The notes under the pieces were generated by a model. That model made no database searches. It saw only the letters and a program-made list of their open reading frames with translations, and had not been told where the DNA came from. The position numbers and the translations under genes are program-made. A stretch of DNA of 24,199 bases from Actinomycetota bacterium (GTDB lineage Bacteria; Actinomycetota; Thermoleophilia; Gaiellales; Gaiellaceae): positions 1 through 24,199 of the forward strand of contig VAXD01000008.1 of the NCBI GenBank assembly GCA_005884155.1. Direction: 5' to 3'. Below, piece after piece: positions 7,927 to 14,445 of the stretch (the stretch's first letter is position 1; every line of letters starts with the position of its first letter).

Positions 7927-8025
7927 CGGGTTACCCAACCACGCTTGAGGCGTTCGTGGAAGGTCTGGACGACGCCCCTTTCGACAGGGCCAACAGCCTC
8001 CGCCGCGCTTGGTTTGCAGGCATAA

Positions 8026-8041
8026 GGGAACGCATGTTCCC
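8026..8041. promoter_or_regulatory. LexA/SOS-box-like palindrome upstream of dnaB
   Basis: GGGAAC-GCAT-GTTCCC is a palindrome with 6-bp arms. Its core GAAC-N4-GTTC matches the SOS box type of Gram-positive and actinobacterial LexA. It lies 100 bp upstream of the dnaB start. A single site by sequence alone is weak evidence, and lexA is not in the window. Confidence 0.3.
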
Positions 8042-8057
8042 ACGACCTCCGGACGAC

Positions 8058-8146
8058 ACCTGTGGGCGGAATTCCTGCTCGGAGCGGGAAGTTCGTGCGC
8101 AATTCCACAGGGATGCGGTCACCTGTGGAGAAAACTGTGCGCTTTT
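8058..8146. promoter_or_regulatory. DnaA-box-like cluster between rplI and dnaB
   Basis: Within 90 bp the core CCTGTGG occurs three times: at 8059 and 8132 on the plus strand and at 8105 on the minus strand. The last site reads CTGTGGAGAAAACTGTG. Its reverse complement contains TTCTCCACA, one mismatch from the DnaA consensus TTATCCACA; the other two match less well. The region is the most AT-containing part of this gap. It may be a dnaB regulatory region that binds DnaA. There is no dnaA or dnaN nearby to support an origin. Confidence 0.3.
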
Positions 8147-8175
8147 GTTACACCCCCAGGTGGCAGCTCAGCGGG

Positions 8176-8847
8176 CTACTCGGGCGGTGTTTCGGGCTCG
8201 AGCTCGCGCGGCGCGGCGCCGGCGTCGGCTTCGGCCTCGGTGTCGGCCTCCTCCGCCTCGTCCTCGTCCTCTTCCACGATCGCCTGGATCTCCGCCTCAG
8301 CCTCCGCATGCTCGGCCTCGGCCGCCGCCTGCGCCTCGGCCTCGGCCTGTGCCTCTGCCTCTGCGAGCGCCTCGAGCTTCTCCTCGGGCGGCAGCTCGCC
8401 GCCCTCGGGCACGATCGCGAGCCGCAGCGTCGCGGTCACGTCGGGGAAGAGCTCGACCGGGACCTGGTAGCGGCCGATCCGCTTGATCGACTCGGGCAGG
8501 TCGAGCTTGCGCCGGTCGAGCCGCACCCGGAGATCCGTCCAGACGTGCTCGGCGACGTCGGTCGCGGTGACCGAGCCGAAGAGCGTGCCGGTCTCGCCTG
8601 CCGGGACGTCGAAGCGGATCTCCGCCGATTCGAGCCGGTTGACGATCTCCTGCGCCTGGTCGAAGCTCTGCGCCTCCTGGCGCGCGCGCTTCTCTTCGTG
8701 CTTGCGCAGCTCCGCGACCTTGCCGGGCGTCGCAGTCTCCGCCAGCTTCCGCGGCAGCAGGTAGTTGCGCGCGAAGCCGGGTGCAACGTCGACGACCTCG
8801 CCGCGCAGGCCGAGCTTCTCGACGTCCTGCCGAAGAATCACCTGCAT
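8176..8847 (-). CDS. rplI: Ribosomal protein bL9 with long acidic tail
   Basis: bL9 binds 23S rRNA at the base of the L1 stalk. The 223-residue protein begins MQVILRQDVEKLGLRGEVVDV and continues FARNYLLPRKLAETAT, the standard N-domain, followed by the linker helix and C-domain, which end near residue 148. The remaining 75 residues are an Ala/Glu-rich tail with EAEAQ-type repeats, then a DEDEAEEAD run. Typical bL9 has about 150 residues, so this tail is an extension. The ATG at 8847 has a strong GGAGGAG just upstream. It is the fourth gene of the rpsF-ssb-rpsR-rplI cluster, 165 bp after rpsR. Confidence 0.96.
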   Translation of the reverse strand: MQVILRQDVEKLGLRGEVVDVAPGFARNYLLPRKLAETATPGKVAELRKHEEKRARQEAQSFDQAQEIVNRLESAEIRFDVPAGETGTLFGSVTATDVAEHVWTDLRVRLDRRKLDLPESIKRIGRYQVPVELFPDVTATLRLAIVPEGGELPPEEKLEALAEAEAQAEAEAQAAAEAEHAEAEAEIQAIVEEDEDEAEEADTEAEADAGAAPRELEPETPPE

Positions 8848-8912
8848 CAGCGCTCCTCCCAGCAATGAGCGCCCGTCTCTCGCCCGCTATCACGCTGCGC
8901 CAGAGCCCACCC

Positions 8913-8950
8913 TCGTCTTTGCCCAGGCAACCAGCCTGGGCCGCAGACGA
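8913..8950 (-). promoter_or_regulatory. Strong hairpin in the rpsR-rplI gap
   Basis: GCCCAGGC (8921-8928) and GCCTGGGC (8934-8941) form a perfect 8-bp stem with a 5-nt loop. Outside an internal loop, TCGTCT (8913-8918) pairs with AGACGA (8945-8950), giving 14 bp in all. There is no T-run on either strand, so this is not a classical terminator. It may stabilise or attenuate the mRNA before rplI. Confidence 0.45.
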
Positions 8951-9012
8951 GTGCGACCTCTGGCTTGGTGCTAGCGAACGAGAGCCTGGGCATCATCACT
9001 GGCAGGAGCGCG

Positions 9013-9282
9013 TTAGTTGGTCGAGTAGGGGAGCAGCGCGACTTCGCGGGCCCGCTTGACGGCGAGCGCGACCTGGCGCTGGTGCCGCCGGCAGGCGCCG
9101 GTGATTCGCCGCGAGCGGATCTTGCCCTTCTCGGAGACGTAGCGGCGGAGCTGGTTGATGTTCTTGTAGTCGACCTCCTCCACCTTCTCCCGGCAGAAGT
9201 AGCAGTTGCGCTTGCGGATCGGCCCGCCGGGGGCGGGGCGGCCGCCTTTGCGCTGCTGCTGTCGCTGGTCTCGCTGGGCCAT
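9013..9282 (-). CDS. rpsR: Ribosomal protein bS18, zinc-binding type
   Basis: bS18 pairs with bS6 on the platform of the 30S subunit. The 89-residue protein contains KRNCYFCREK, then VDYKNINQLRRYVSEKGKI and SRRITGACRRHQRQVALAVKRAR, the canonical S18 core. The CxxC plus ACRRH (two Cys, then Cys and His) is the zinc-ribbon form (C+) found in many actinobacteria. The N-terminal segment is basic and Gln-rich (QRDQRQQQRKGG). The ATG at 9282 overlaps the ssb stop by one base (TGATG), so translation is probably coupled. Confidence 0.97.
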   Translation of the reverse strand: MAQRDQRQQQRKGGRPAPGGPIRKRNCYFCREKVEEVDYKNINQLRRYVSEKGKIRSRRITGACRRHQRQVALAVKRAREVALLPYSTN

Positions 9283-9716
9283 CAGAACGGGATGTCGTCG
9301 TCGCCGCCGGAGCCGAAGTCGGCACTCTCGGCCTGGGCGCCGCTCGGCACGAACTGCGGCTGCCCGCCGCCTTCGCCGTCCTGGCGGCTGCCGAGGAACT
9401 GGACGCTGTCGGCGATGATCTCGACCGCCTGGCGCTTGGTACCGTCCTGGGCCTCCCACTCGCGCCAGTCGAGGCGCCCGTCGACGCCGACCGGCCGGCC
9501 CTTGGCGAGGTACTGCGCGCAGCTCTCGCCCTGGTTGCCCCAGACGGTGACGTCGAAGTAGTTCGGCTTGTCGCCCCATTCGCCGGTGGCTCCGTCCTTC
9601 TGGCGCGTGTTGACGGCGAGGCGCAGCTTGCAGACGGCTGTGCCGCTAGGGGTGTGACGCAGTTCCGGGTCCTTGGTCAGGTTGCCGACGAGGACGACGC
9701 GGTTGATGTTGGCCAT
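9282..9716 (-). CDS. ssb: Single-stranded DNA-binding protein
   Basis: SSB coats single-stranded DNA during replication and repair. The 144-residue protein begins MANINRVVLVGNLTKDPELRH, followed by the OB-fold core (AVCKLRLAVNTR, NYFDVTVWGNQGESCAQYLAKG, VGVDGRLDWREWEAQDGTKR). After a Gly/Gln linker it ends in DDDIPF, the acidic tip that recruits other replication proteins. The ATG at 9716 shares its A with the rpsF TAA stop (TAATG), and the stop overlaps the rpsR start by one base. This is the standard bacterial rpsF-ssb-rpsR arrangement. Confidence 0.98.
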   Translation of the reverse strand: MANINRVVLVGNLTKDPELRHTPSGTAVCKLRLAVNTRQKDGATGEWGDKPNYFDVTVWGNQGESCAQYLAKGRPVGVDGRLDWREWEAQDGTKRQAVEIIADSVQFLGSRQDGEGGGQPQFVPSGAQAESADFGSGGDDDIPF

Positions 9717-10180
9717 TACTCCCTCTCCTCTCGGGCGGTCTCTTCCGGTTCCGAATCCTGACTCGCAGGGACGCTCGCCGCCAGAGGCTCTTCCTGGCTC
9801 GGCTCTTCGTGGCTCGGCTCCTCGCGGCGCGGCTCCTCTCGCCGAGGCTGCTCAGGCTCGTAGTGGCTGGGCTCGGGCGGGCGGGTCGAGGCGCCCTTCA
9901 CGCGGCGCACGGCGAGGTGGCGCATGACGCCGTCGGTGATCCGCAGCACGCGCGAGACCTCGTCCAGTGTCTCCGGGGCGGCGTCGAACGTGAGCAGGTG
10001 GTACGCGCTCTCGGGCTTGTGGTCGATTTCGTAGGCGAGCCGCCGGCGGCCCCACGGCTGGTGGTCGCTCCAGCTGCCGCCGCCCTTCTCGATCGTCTCC
10101 CGGGTGCGCGAGACGATCTCGTTCTGGCGCTCGTCGGTGAGCTCAGGGTCGAGCAGCAACAGGATCTCGTAGTCATTCAC
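9716..10180 (-). CDS. rpsF: Ribosomal protein bS6 with Glu/Pro-rich repeat tail
   Basis: bS6 forms a heterodimer with bS18 on the 30S platform. Residues 1 to about 95 are the normal ferredoxin-like fold (NDYEILLLLDPELTDE, WGRRRLAYEIDHKPESAYHLL, VLRITDGVMRHLAVRRV). Residues 96-154 are a low-complexity tail with the repeated units RREEP, RREEP, SHEEP, SQEEP, ending in acidic residues. Standard bS6 has about 95-100 residues; tails are known but vary. The GTG at 10180 is in frame with MNDYEILLLL; an ATG at 10176 is out of frame. It is the first gene of the ribosomal protein cluster. Confidence 0.97.
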   Translation of the reverse strand: MNDYEILLLLDPELTDERQNEIVSRTRETIEKGGGSWSDHQPWGRRRLAYEIDHKPESAYHLLTFDAAPETLDEVSRVLRITDGVMRHLAVRRVKGASTRPPEPSHYEPEQPRREEPRREEPSHEEPSQEEPLAASVPASQDSEPEETAREERE

Positions 10181-10275
10181 GCTCCCGAATCCTCCCTTCC
10201 TTCGGTCTCAGGCGGCCTCACCGGCGGGCGCCGCTCGGGAACGGACGGCGCGATGGCGAGGCAGGAAGGCGGCCA
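10181..10275 (-). promoter_or_regulatory. rpsF leader, possible structured r-protein control element
   Basis: About 85 nt lie between a possible -10 (TACACT, minus strand, 10282-10277) and the rpsF start. CCTTCC (10269-10264) can pair with GGAAGG (10200-10195), next to the Shine-Dalgarno region, enclosing a GCGGC/GCCGC hairpin. Many bacteria have an S6:S18-binding leader here. I cannot confirm the conserved CCG bulge by eye, so the assignment is tentative. Confidence 0.25.
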
Positions 10276-10278
10276 GTG

Positions 10279-10291
10279 TAGCATCGGCCCA
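10279..10291 (+). promoter_or_regulatory. Putative leaderless -10 element for the small membrane protein gene
   Basis: TAGCAT (10279-10284) is followed by 7 nt and the ATG at 10292, with no ribosome-binding site. On the other strand TACACT (10282-10277) overlaps it and could serve rpsF, making a compact divergent promoter. Confidence 0.45.
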
Positions 10292-10582
10292 ATGCGTGCC
10301 AGGACCGCGTGGCTGGCCGGCGCCGCGGGCGCCGCGATTGCCTACTACCGCAACTTCCGCAAGGCCCCGGTTAAGCCTGTGCCGGTCGACGACCCGCGCG
10401 CCGAGGAGCTGCGCCGCAAGCTGGACGAGTCGCGCGACCTCGAGGCCGATCGCGCAGAGCTCGAGGCGGCGGAGACGCCGGTCGACCAGGCCGAGCCGGC
10501 GGACGTCGGCGACCGCCGCTCCGCCGTGCACGAGCGGGGCCGCGCGGCCGCCGAGGAGATGCGCCGCCGCCCCGGCGAGTGA
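10292..10582 (+). CDS. Small membrane-anchored hypothetical protein
   Basis: A 96-residue protein of unknown function. A short hydrophobic N-terminus (TAWLAGAAGAAIAYY) could be a signal anchor, followed by a basic stop-transfer patch (RNFRKAP). The rest is a charged, helix-forming tail rich in Arg, Glu and Asp (DDPRAEELRRKLDESRDLEADRAE is part of it), ending in AAEEMRRRPGE. This looks like one membrane helix with a cytoplasmic coiled-coil-like tail. The ATG at 10292 is preferred because of the -10 element 7 nt upstream. The gene is divergent from rpsF and followed by REP-like repeats. No close family is recognised. Confidence 0.7.
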   Translation: MRARTAWLAGAAGAAIAYYRNFRKAPVKPVPVDDPRAEELRRKLDESRDLEADRAELEAAETPVDQAEPADVGDRRSAVHERGRAAAEEMRRRPGE

Positions 10583-10610
10583 ACGACGCGCTCCTCCTCG
10601 CGGACGTTCT

Positions 10611-10641
10611 CGTGACAATTCCGTTGCAGTGCCTGGCACCG
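10611..10641 (+). repeat. REP-like palindromic repeat, copy 1
   Basis: This 31-nt unit runs from CGTGAC to GTGCCTGGCACCG and matches copy 2 at about 23 of 31 positions, including the 13 bases at the end. The GTGCC-TG-GGCAC-type palindrome resembles repetitive extragenic palindromes. It is followed by GCGCGGTGCCG, which can also pair with it. Confidence 0.55.
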
Positions 10642-10677
10642 CGCGGTGCCGCACCAGCTCAGCGATCCGGGATGATC

Positions 10678-10708
10678 CGTGACGGCTTTGTCACGGTGCC
10701 TGGCACCG
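10678..10708 (+). repeat. REP-like palindromic repeat, copy 2
   Basis: This second unit starts 36 bp after the first ends. GTGAC-GGCTTT-GTCAC forms a hairpin of its own, and GGTGCC-T-GGCACC a second one. It ends 2 bp before the amidase stop codon, between the convergent small protein gene and the amidase, so it may also end transcription from one or both sides. Confidence 0.6.
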
Positions 10709-10709
10709 G

Positions 10710-11363
10710 CTAACGCCGCACGAACGCCCGCACGCCGTTGGCGAGGCCGAGCGCGACCCGCTGCTGGTACGAGGCCGTGTGCAGCAGCCGCCAGTCGGTC
10801 GGATTCGTCAGGAAGCCCGTCTCGACGAGCGTGACCGGGACGTCCGCCCAATTGAAGCCGGTCAGGTCGCTCCGCTTGACGATTCCGCGGTCAGGAGCTC
10901 CGGTGGCCGAGACCACGGCTTTCTGCAGTGCGAACCCGGCGCGAACGCTCGGCGCGTAGACGTCGTCCGTCCAGCCGCTGTGCCAGGCCGGGACGAGAGT
11001 CGACACTCCGTGGAGCGAGCGGTAGGCCGAGCCGTCGGCGTGGATCCGGATCATCAGCGCGGCGTGGCGCCGGTTGCAGAACTTCGCGCGGGCGATGTTC
11101 CCGTTGCCGTCGCGCAAGTGGATCGTCGGGCCGGTCCGCGTCATCGCCACCCGGTAGCCGCGCGCCAGCAGCACCGCCCGCGTCCGGTTCGCGATCGCCA
11201 GCGCGACCGCCGCCTCGCCGTGCGCCCCGCCCCCGTCCTTGATCTTCATGACCCTCGAGCCGGGTCCGATGGGCTCGAGCTGCCGTCCGATGGCCGGCGG
11301 CGTCCCGTGCCCAGGATCCAGGCAGATCAGCGCTGCCGCGGCGACCCCTGCCGCGCCGATCAC
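10710..11363 (-). CDS. N-acetylmuramoyl-L-alanine amidase (Amidase_3)
   Basis: A zinc amidase that cuts the bond between muramic acid and the peptide stem of peptidoglycan. The 217-residue protein starts with a short hydrophobic segment (VIGAAGVAAAALI) leading straight into LDPGHG, the first zinc ligand motif. Then come HGEAAVALAIANR (Glu ligand), VAMTRTG, LMIRIHADG (His ligand) and VTLVETGFLTNPTD (catalytic Glu), the full Amidase_3 set. The start is probably the GTG at 11363, 10 bp after the esterase stop. The N-terminal segment is too short for a classical signal peptide with a charged n-region, so export is uncertain. Confidence 0.9.
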   Translation of the reverse strand: MIGAAGVAAAALICLDPGHGTPPAIGRQLEPIGPGSRVMKIKDGGGAHGEAAVALAIANRTRAVLLARGYRVAMTRTGPTIHLRDGNGNIARAKFCNRRHAALMIRIHADGSAYRSLHGVSTLVPAWHSGWTDDVYAPSVRAGFALQKAVVSATGAPDRGIVKRSDLTGFNWADVPVTLVETGFLTNPTDWRLLHTASYQQRVALGLANGVRAFVRR

Positions 11364-11373
11364 GTCGGGCCGA

Positions 11374-12396
11374 TCACGACAAACGTTCTGCGAGGTACGC
11401 GAGCCCGAGCGGGTAGCGGTACTCGATGGCCGAGTGGGTCGCGTCGAACAGCTCGAAGAAGTAGTCGGTGACGCCGATCGCCTCGAGCTCTCGGCGGAAC
11501 GCCTCCGCGCCGAGGTCGAGGAAGAACTGGTCACGCTTGCCGCAGTCGATGTAGATCGCCTTCAGCGAGCGCAACGCGTCGGCGTGACGCGCGACCATCC
11601 GTACCGGATCCCACGCGAGCCAGCGCTCCCAGACCTCGGGCCGGAGCTCCCCGGTGTCGGGGTCGTACGGAATCTGCACGGTCCCGTCCTCGTCGGCCGA
11701 GTAGCACGCGGCCATGCACCAGTCGTTCAGCAGCGTGTGGTCGGTGTCCTTCGAGAAGGCCGGGCGCGAGCGAAGGTCCTCCCAGAAACGCTCGAAGGAG
11801 CCGTCGTACTCGTCGCGCAGCGTCCGCACCGAGCGACGCCAGTCCGGCAGGTAGCACATCTCGAAGAGCGCGTCGCCGGCGTGAGTCGCGAGCCCGCCGA
11901 AGACGTCCGGCCGCAGCATCGGGTTGACCATCGCGCCGTAGCCGCCGCTCGACTTGCCCGCGATCCCGCGGTTCTCCGCCGCGGCCTTCGTCCGGTAATT
12001 CGCGTCGACCCACGGCACGAGCTCGTCGCAGATGTGCGTGTGGTAGCGGCCGGTCCCCGGCGAGTCGATGAACTGGCTCCCACCGAGCGACGTCCACGCG
12101 TCGACGAAGACGAGCACGCACGGCTCGCAGTCGCCGTTGGCGATCGCCTGGTCGGCAAGCTCGGGGAAGTTCCGGCGAAACGGCATCCGGTTCCGCCACA
12201 TGTCGAGCTGGCCCGTCAGCCCCTGGATGTTGTAGATGCTCGGGTAGCGGCGCTCGGGATCGTCGTCGTAGCCCGGCGGCACGTAGACCCAGAGCGGCCG
12301 CACGTGCGGGTCGCCGAGGGCGTTGCCCTTCAGGACCTCGCTCTCGAACTGGTGCTCGTCGAAGCGGCCGGCGAGCTCGTATGACCAGGGCTCCAT
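11374..12396 (-). CDS. Alpha/beta hydrolase, esterase D/enterochelin esterase-like
   Basis: A 340-residue protein of the putative esterase superfamily. It has VRPLWVYVPPGYDDDPERRYP at the start of the fold, LVFVDAWTSLGG, and a nucleophile elbow GIAGKSSGGYGAM with Ser149 in G-x-S-x-G. An acidic residue is likely in the YIDCGKRDQF segment, and a His lies in FDATHSAIEYRYP. No signal peptide is seen, so it should act in the cytoplasm. The ATG at 12396 is 9 bp after the DUF72 gene, with TAGCAT 6 nt upstream. The substrate is unknown; family members hydrolyse varied acyl esters, including siderophore esters. Confidence 0.87.
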   Translation of the reverse strand: MEPWSYELAGRFDEHQFESEVLKGNALGDPHVRPLWVYVPPGYDDDPERRYPSIYNIQGLTGQLDMWRNRMPFRRNFPELADQAIANGDCEPCVLVFVDAWTSLGGSQFIDSPGTGRYHTHICDELVPWVDANYRTKAAAENRGIAGKSSGGYGAMVNPMLRPDVFGGLATHAGDALFEMCYLPDWRRSVRTLRDEYDGSFERFWEDLRSRPAFSKDTDHTLLNDWCMAACYSADEDGTVQIPYDPDTGELRPEVWERWLAWDPVRMVARHADALRSLKAIYIDCGKRDQFFLDLGAEAFRRELEAIGVTDYFFELFDATHSAIEYRYPLGLAYLAERLS

Positions 12397-12408
12397 GCCT
12401 AGATGCTA
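12397..12408 (-). promoter_or_regulatory. Putative leaderless -10 element for the esterase gene
   Basis: TAGCAT (12408-12403, minus strand) is followed by 6 nt and the ATG at 12396. Its TAG is also the stop codon of the DUF72 gene, so chance is possible here. Confidence 0.35.
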
Positions 12409-13338
12409 CGGAACCGCGACTGGGAGCTTCGCCTCCTGGAGCAGGGCGCGCAGCTCCTCGGCGTTCACGGGCGCCTGGGCGATGGTTTGCCCGCCGACCT
12501 CCGAGCGCCCGTTGTTGTTGAACATCGCGTAGACGACCTCGGCCTTCTCGGCCAGCTCGCCCAGCGGCCCGACCCACTCGCGGAGCTCGTCGTCGGAGTA
12601 GAGGTGGTCGAAACGCTCGGCCGCGCTGCCGGTGCGCTTGTTCCAGGTCTGCGCGTTGCGACCGTGGAAGCGGATATACGCCGTGGGGCTCGTGGTCGCG
12701 ACGACGGTGGGGAGGACGTTGCGGCCCTCCGTTCGCGGCGCGTCGACGATCACGTAGGTCATTCCGTGCCGCTCGAGGAAGGCGAGGGTCTCGTCGCGGT
12801 GCTCGTCGTCGAGCCAGGCCGCGTGCCGGAACTCGACCAGCGGCTGGTCTCCGCCGAGCTGCTCGACCGCCCACTCGAGGTAGTCGAGCGACGCCGGCTT
12901 CGGCACGACGTACGACGGGAACTGGAGCAGGATCCCGCCGAGCTTGCCCGTCTCGCGCAGCGGCTCGAGCGCGTCGTGGAACCGGCTGAAGATCTCGGCC
13001 CGGAACTCACGCGACGGACGCTCGACACGCCCTCGCTTGTCCAGCGGCGCCTCGTCCCGCAGGTCGGGCGGCAGCTGCTCGACCTTGACCGGGTGCCGCG
13101 TCATCACGCCGAACGCCTTCACGTGCATGACGAACCCCTCCGGCGTGCGGTCGGCCCAGTTCTGCACCATCTGGCGCTCGGGCAGGTGGTAGTAGGTCGA
13201 GTTCGCCTCGACCGTGTCGAAGCGCTCGGCGTAGTAGCGCAGCCGCTCCTCGGCGCCCTTGATCTCGCGCGGATAGAAGTACTTCGTCAGCGATTCGTCG
13301 GCCCAGGAGCAGGTCCCGATTCGAATAGGTGCGGCCAC
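12406..13338 (-). CDS. DUF72 family protein (YecE-like TIM barrel)
   Basis: A 310-residue DUF72 protein. It opens IRIGTCSWADESLTKYFYP, then shows FDTVEANSTYYHLPERQMVQNWADRTPEGF, FVMHVKAFGVMTRH, GGILLQFPSYVVP, LVEFRHAAWLD, TAYIRFHGRN and YAMFNNNGRSE, which are the family's conserved strands. The fold is a TIM barrel and the biochemical role is unknown. The GTG at 13338 begins just before the first strand, with TAGCAT 6 nt upstream. It is 18 bp downstream of the GTPase gene and 9 bp upstream of the esterase gene. Confidence 0.92.
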   Translation of the reverse strand: MAAPIRIGTCSWADESLTKYFYPREIKGAEERLRYYAERFDTVEANSTYYHLPERQMVQNWADRTPEGFVMHVKAFGVMTRHPVKVEQLPPDLRDEAPLDKRGRVERPSREFRAEIFSRFHDALEPLRETGKLGGILLQFPSYVVPKPASLDYLEWAVEQLGGDQPLVEFRHAAWLDDEHRDETLAFLERHGMTYVIVDAPRTEGRNVLPTVVATTSPTAYIRFHGRNAQTWNKRTGSAAERFDHLYSDDELREWVGPLGELAEKAEVVYAMFNNNGRSEVGGQTIAQAPVNAEELRALLQEAKLPVAVP

Positions 13339-13350
13339 GGCCCGATGCTA
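13339..13350 (-). promoter_or_regulatory. Putative leaderless -10 element for the DUF72 gene
   Basis: TAGCAT (13350-13345, minus strand) is followed by 6 nt and the GTG at 13338, with no ribosome-binding site between. It lies in the 18-bp gap after the GTPase stop codon, so read-through from the GTPase gene is also possible. Confidence 0.4.
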
Positions 13351-13356
13351 CTCGGC

Positions 13357-14256
13357 TCAACCCACGAGGACCTCGATCGTGTCGCCGTCGGCGACCGCGT
13401 GCGTGCGGCCGACACGTTGACCCGGAAACTGGGCGGAGTCGCCCCAGACGCGCGCGCCGGTGCACTCCTGCTCGAGCTCCTGATGAATCGTGCGGGCCAC
13501 GTCGGCGACGGAGGCCGGCGGGTGCAGCGCCAGTGGCTCGGACTCCTCCTCGCCGGGCCGTCGCACGAAGACGCGCATCAGACCGGTCAGCCTCCAGATC
13601 TCGACGCGGAACCGGTCGAGGCTCGCGTCGTCGAGCACCGAGACGCCAACGGTCCCCGGCGGCGCCGGAGCTTCGTCCGTCTTGGTCGCGACAACGAGCG
13701 AGGGCAGATCGATCCCGGCCGCCACGAGCTCGCGCTTGATCACGTCGAGCTCCTCGAGCGGGGTGGTTGCGTCGTGGCAGAGCACGATGGCGTCCGCTCC
13801 GCGCAGGACGCCGAGCAGCGCGCGGCCGCCGCCACGGTCCTCGTGCGCGCCCTCGATCAATCCGGGGATCTCGACCAGCTGCACGAGGACGCCGCGTATG
13901 CGCGTCAGCGCCGGCACCGGCCGCGTGGTCGTGAACGCGTAGTCACCAGTCTTGATTTGCACGTTCGAGAGCGCCTGCAACAGCGACGACTTGCCGGCAT
14001 TCGGCGCTCCCACGAACGCGATCTGAGCGGCTCCTTCGCGCCGCACGGCGATCGAGTCGCGGTGCACGACCCGCTTGCGTAGTCGCGTCTCCTCGAGCTC
14101 GCCTTCGACCCACTTGCGCAAGTCCGCATACGGGCCGTTCTTGTAGCCGGGCAGCTCGGCGAGGATCGTCCGCAGCTCGCGGATCCGCTCAGTGCCCTCC
14201 TTGCCGACCAGGCGCCGTTTGATCACTTGCTTGTACGTGCGATGCGGCATCGGCAT
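13357..14256 (-). CDS. DRG/Obg-like GTPase with C-terminal TGS domain
   Basis: A 299-residue GTPase of the Obg-HflX superfamily, closest by layout to the DRG type. Residues 1-75 are a charged helical N-terminus. The G domain has G1 VGAPNAGKSSLLQAL (82-96), a TTTRPVPA G2 region, and G3 as VEIPGLIEGAHEDRGGGRALLG, with Glu129 where nearly all relatives have Asp (DxPG). G4 is TKTD (191-194). Residues from about 228 form a TGS domain ending VADGDTIEVLVG. DRG proteins are mainly archaeal and eukaryotic and are linked to translation. The ATG at 14256 has GGGAGG 6 nt upstream. Confidence 0.88.
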   Translation of the reverse strand: MPMPHRTYKQVIKRRLVGKEGTERIRELRTILAELPGYKNGPYADLRKWVEGELEETRLRKRVVHRDSIAVRREGAAQIAFVGAPNAGKSSLLQALSNVQIKTGDYAFTTTRPVPALTRIRGVLVQLVEIPGLIEGAHEDRGGGRALLGVLRGADAIVLCHDATTPLEELDVIKRELVAAGIDLPSLVVATKTDEAPAPPGTVGVSVLDDASLDRFRVEIWRLTGLMRVFVRRPGEEESEPLALHPPASVADVARTIHQELEQECTGARVWGDSAQFPGQRVGRTHAVADGDTIEVLVG

Positions 14257-14445
14257 CGCGCACCTCCCTTTGTGTCACAGCGAGAGAGTGCGCGAGCAGC
14301 GGCCGTCGAGGCCGCGGAGCGCGCCCTTTTCCCGCCACTTCCTCGGACGCTGTTTGCGGAAGCGGCGGATCAGCCGGTTTGGCTGCGGATCCTCGAGAGC
14401 CAGGAGCTCATCGCGGCCGACCCTAGCACGCGTGAGCGCTGGGGC

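Noticed and set aside
8058..8146. Chromosomal origin of replication
   Set aside because: There is no dnaA or dnaN and no long AT-rich unwinding region, and only one box is near consensus.
11531..12874. A 447-codon minus-strand open frame spanning the esterase and DUF72 genes
   Set aside because: It has Arg-rich low-complexity composition and lies in a shifted frame of two clear genes.
14257..14445. Possible 13-codon leader peptide upstream of the GTPase (ATG on the minus strand after a TAGGGT)
   Set aside because: It is too short, with no regulatory pattern such as repeated codons or attenuator stems. The gap shows no other gene.
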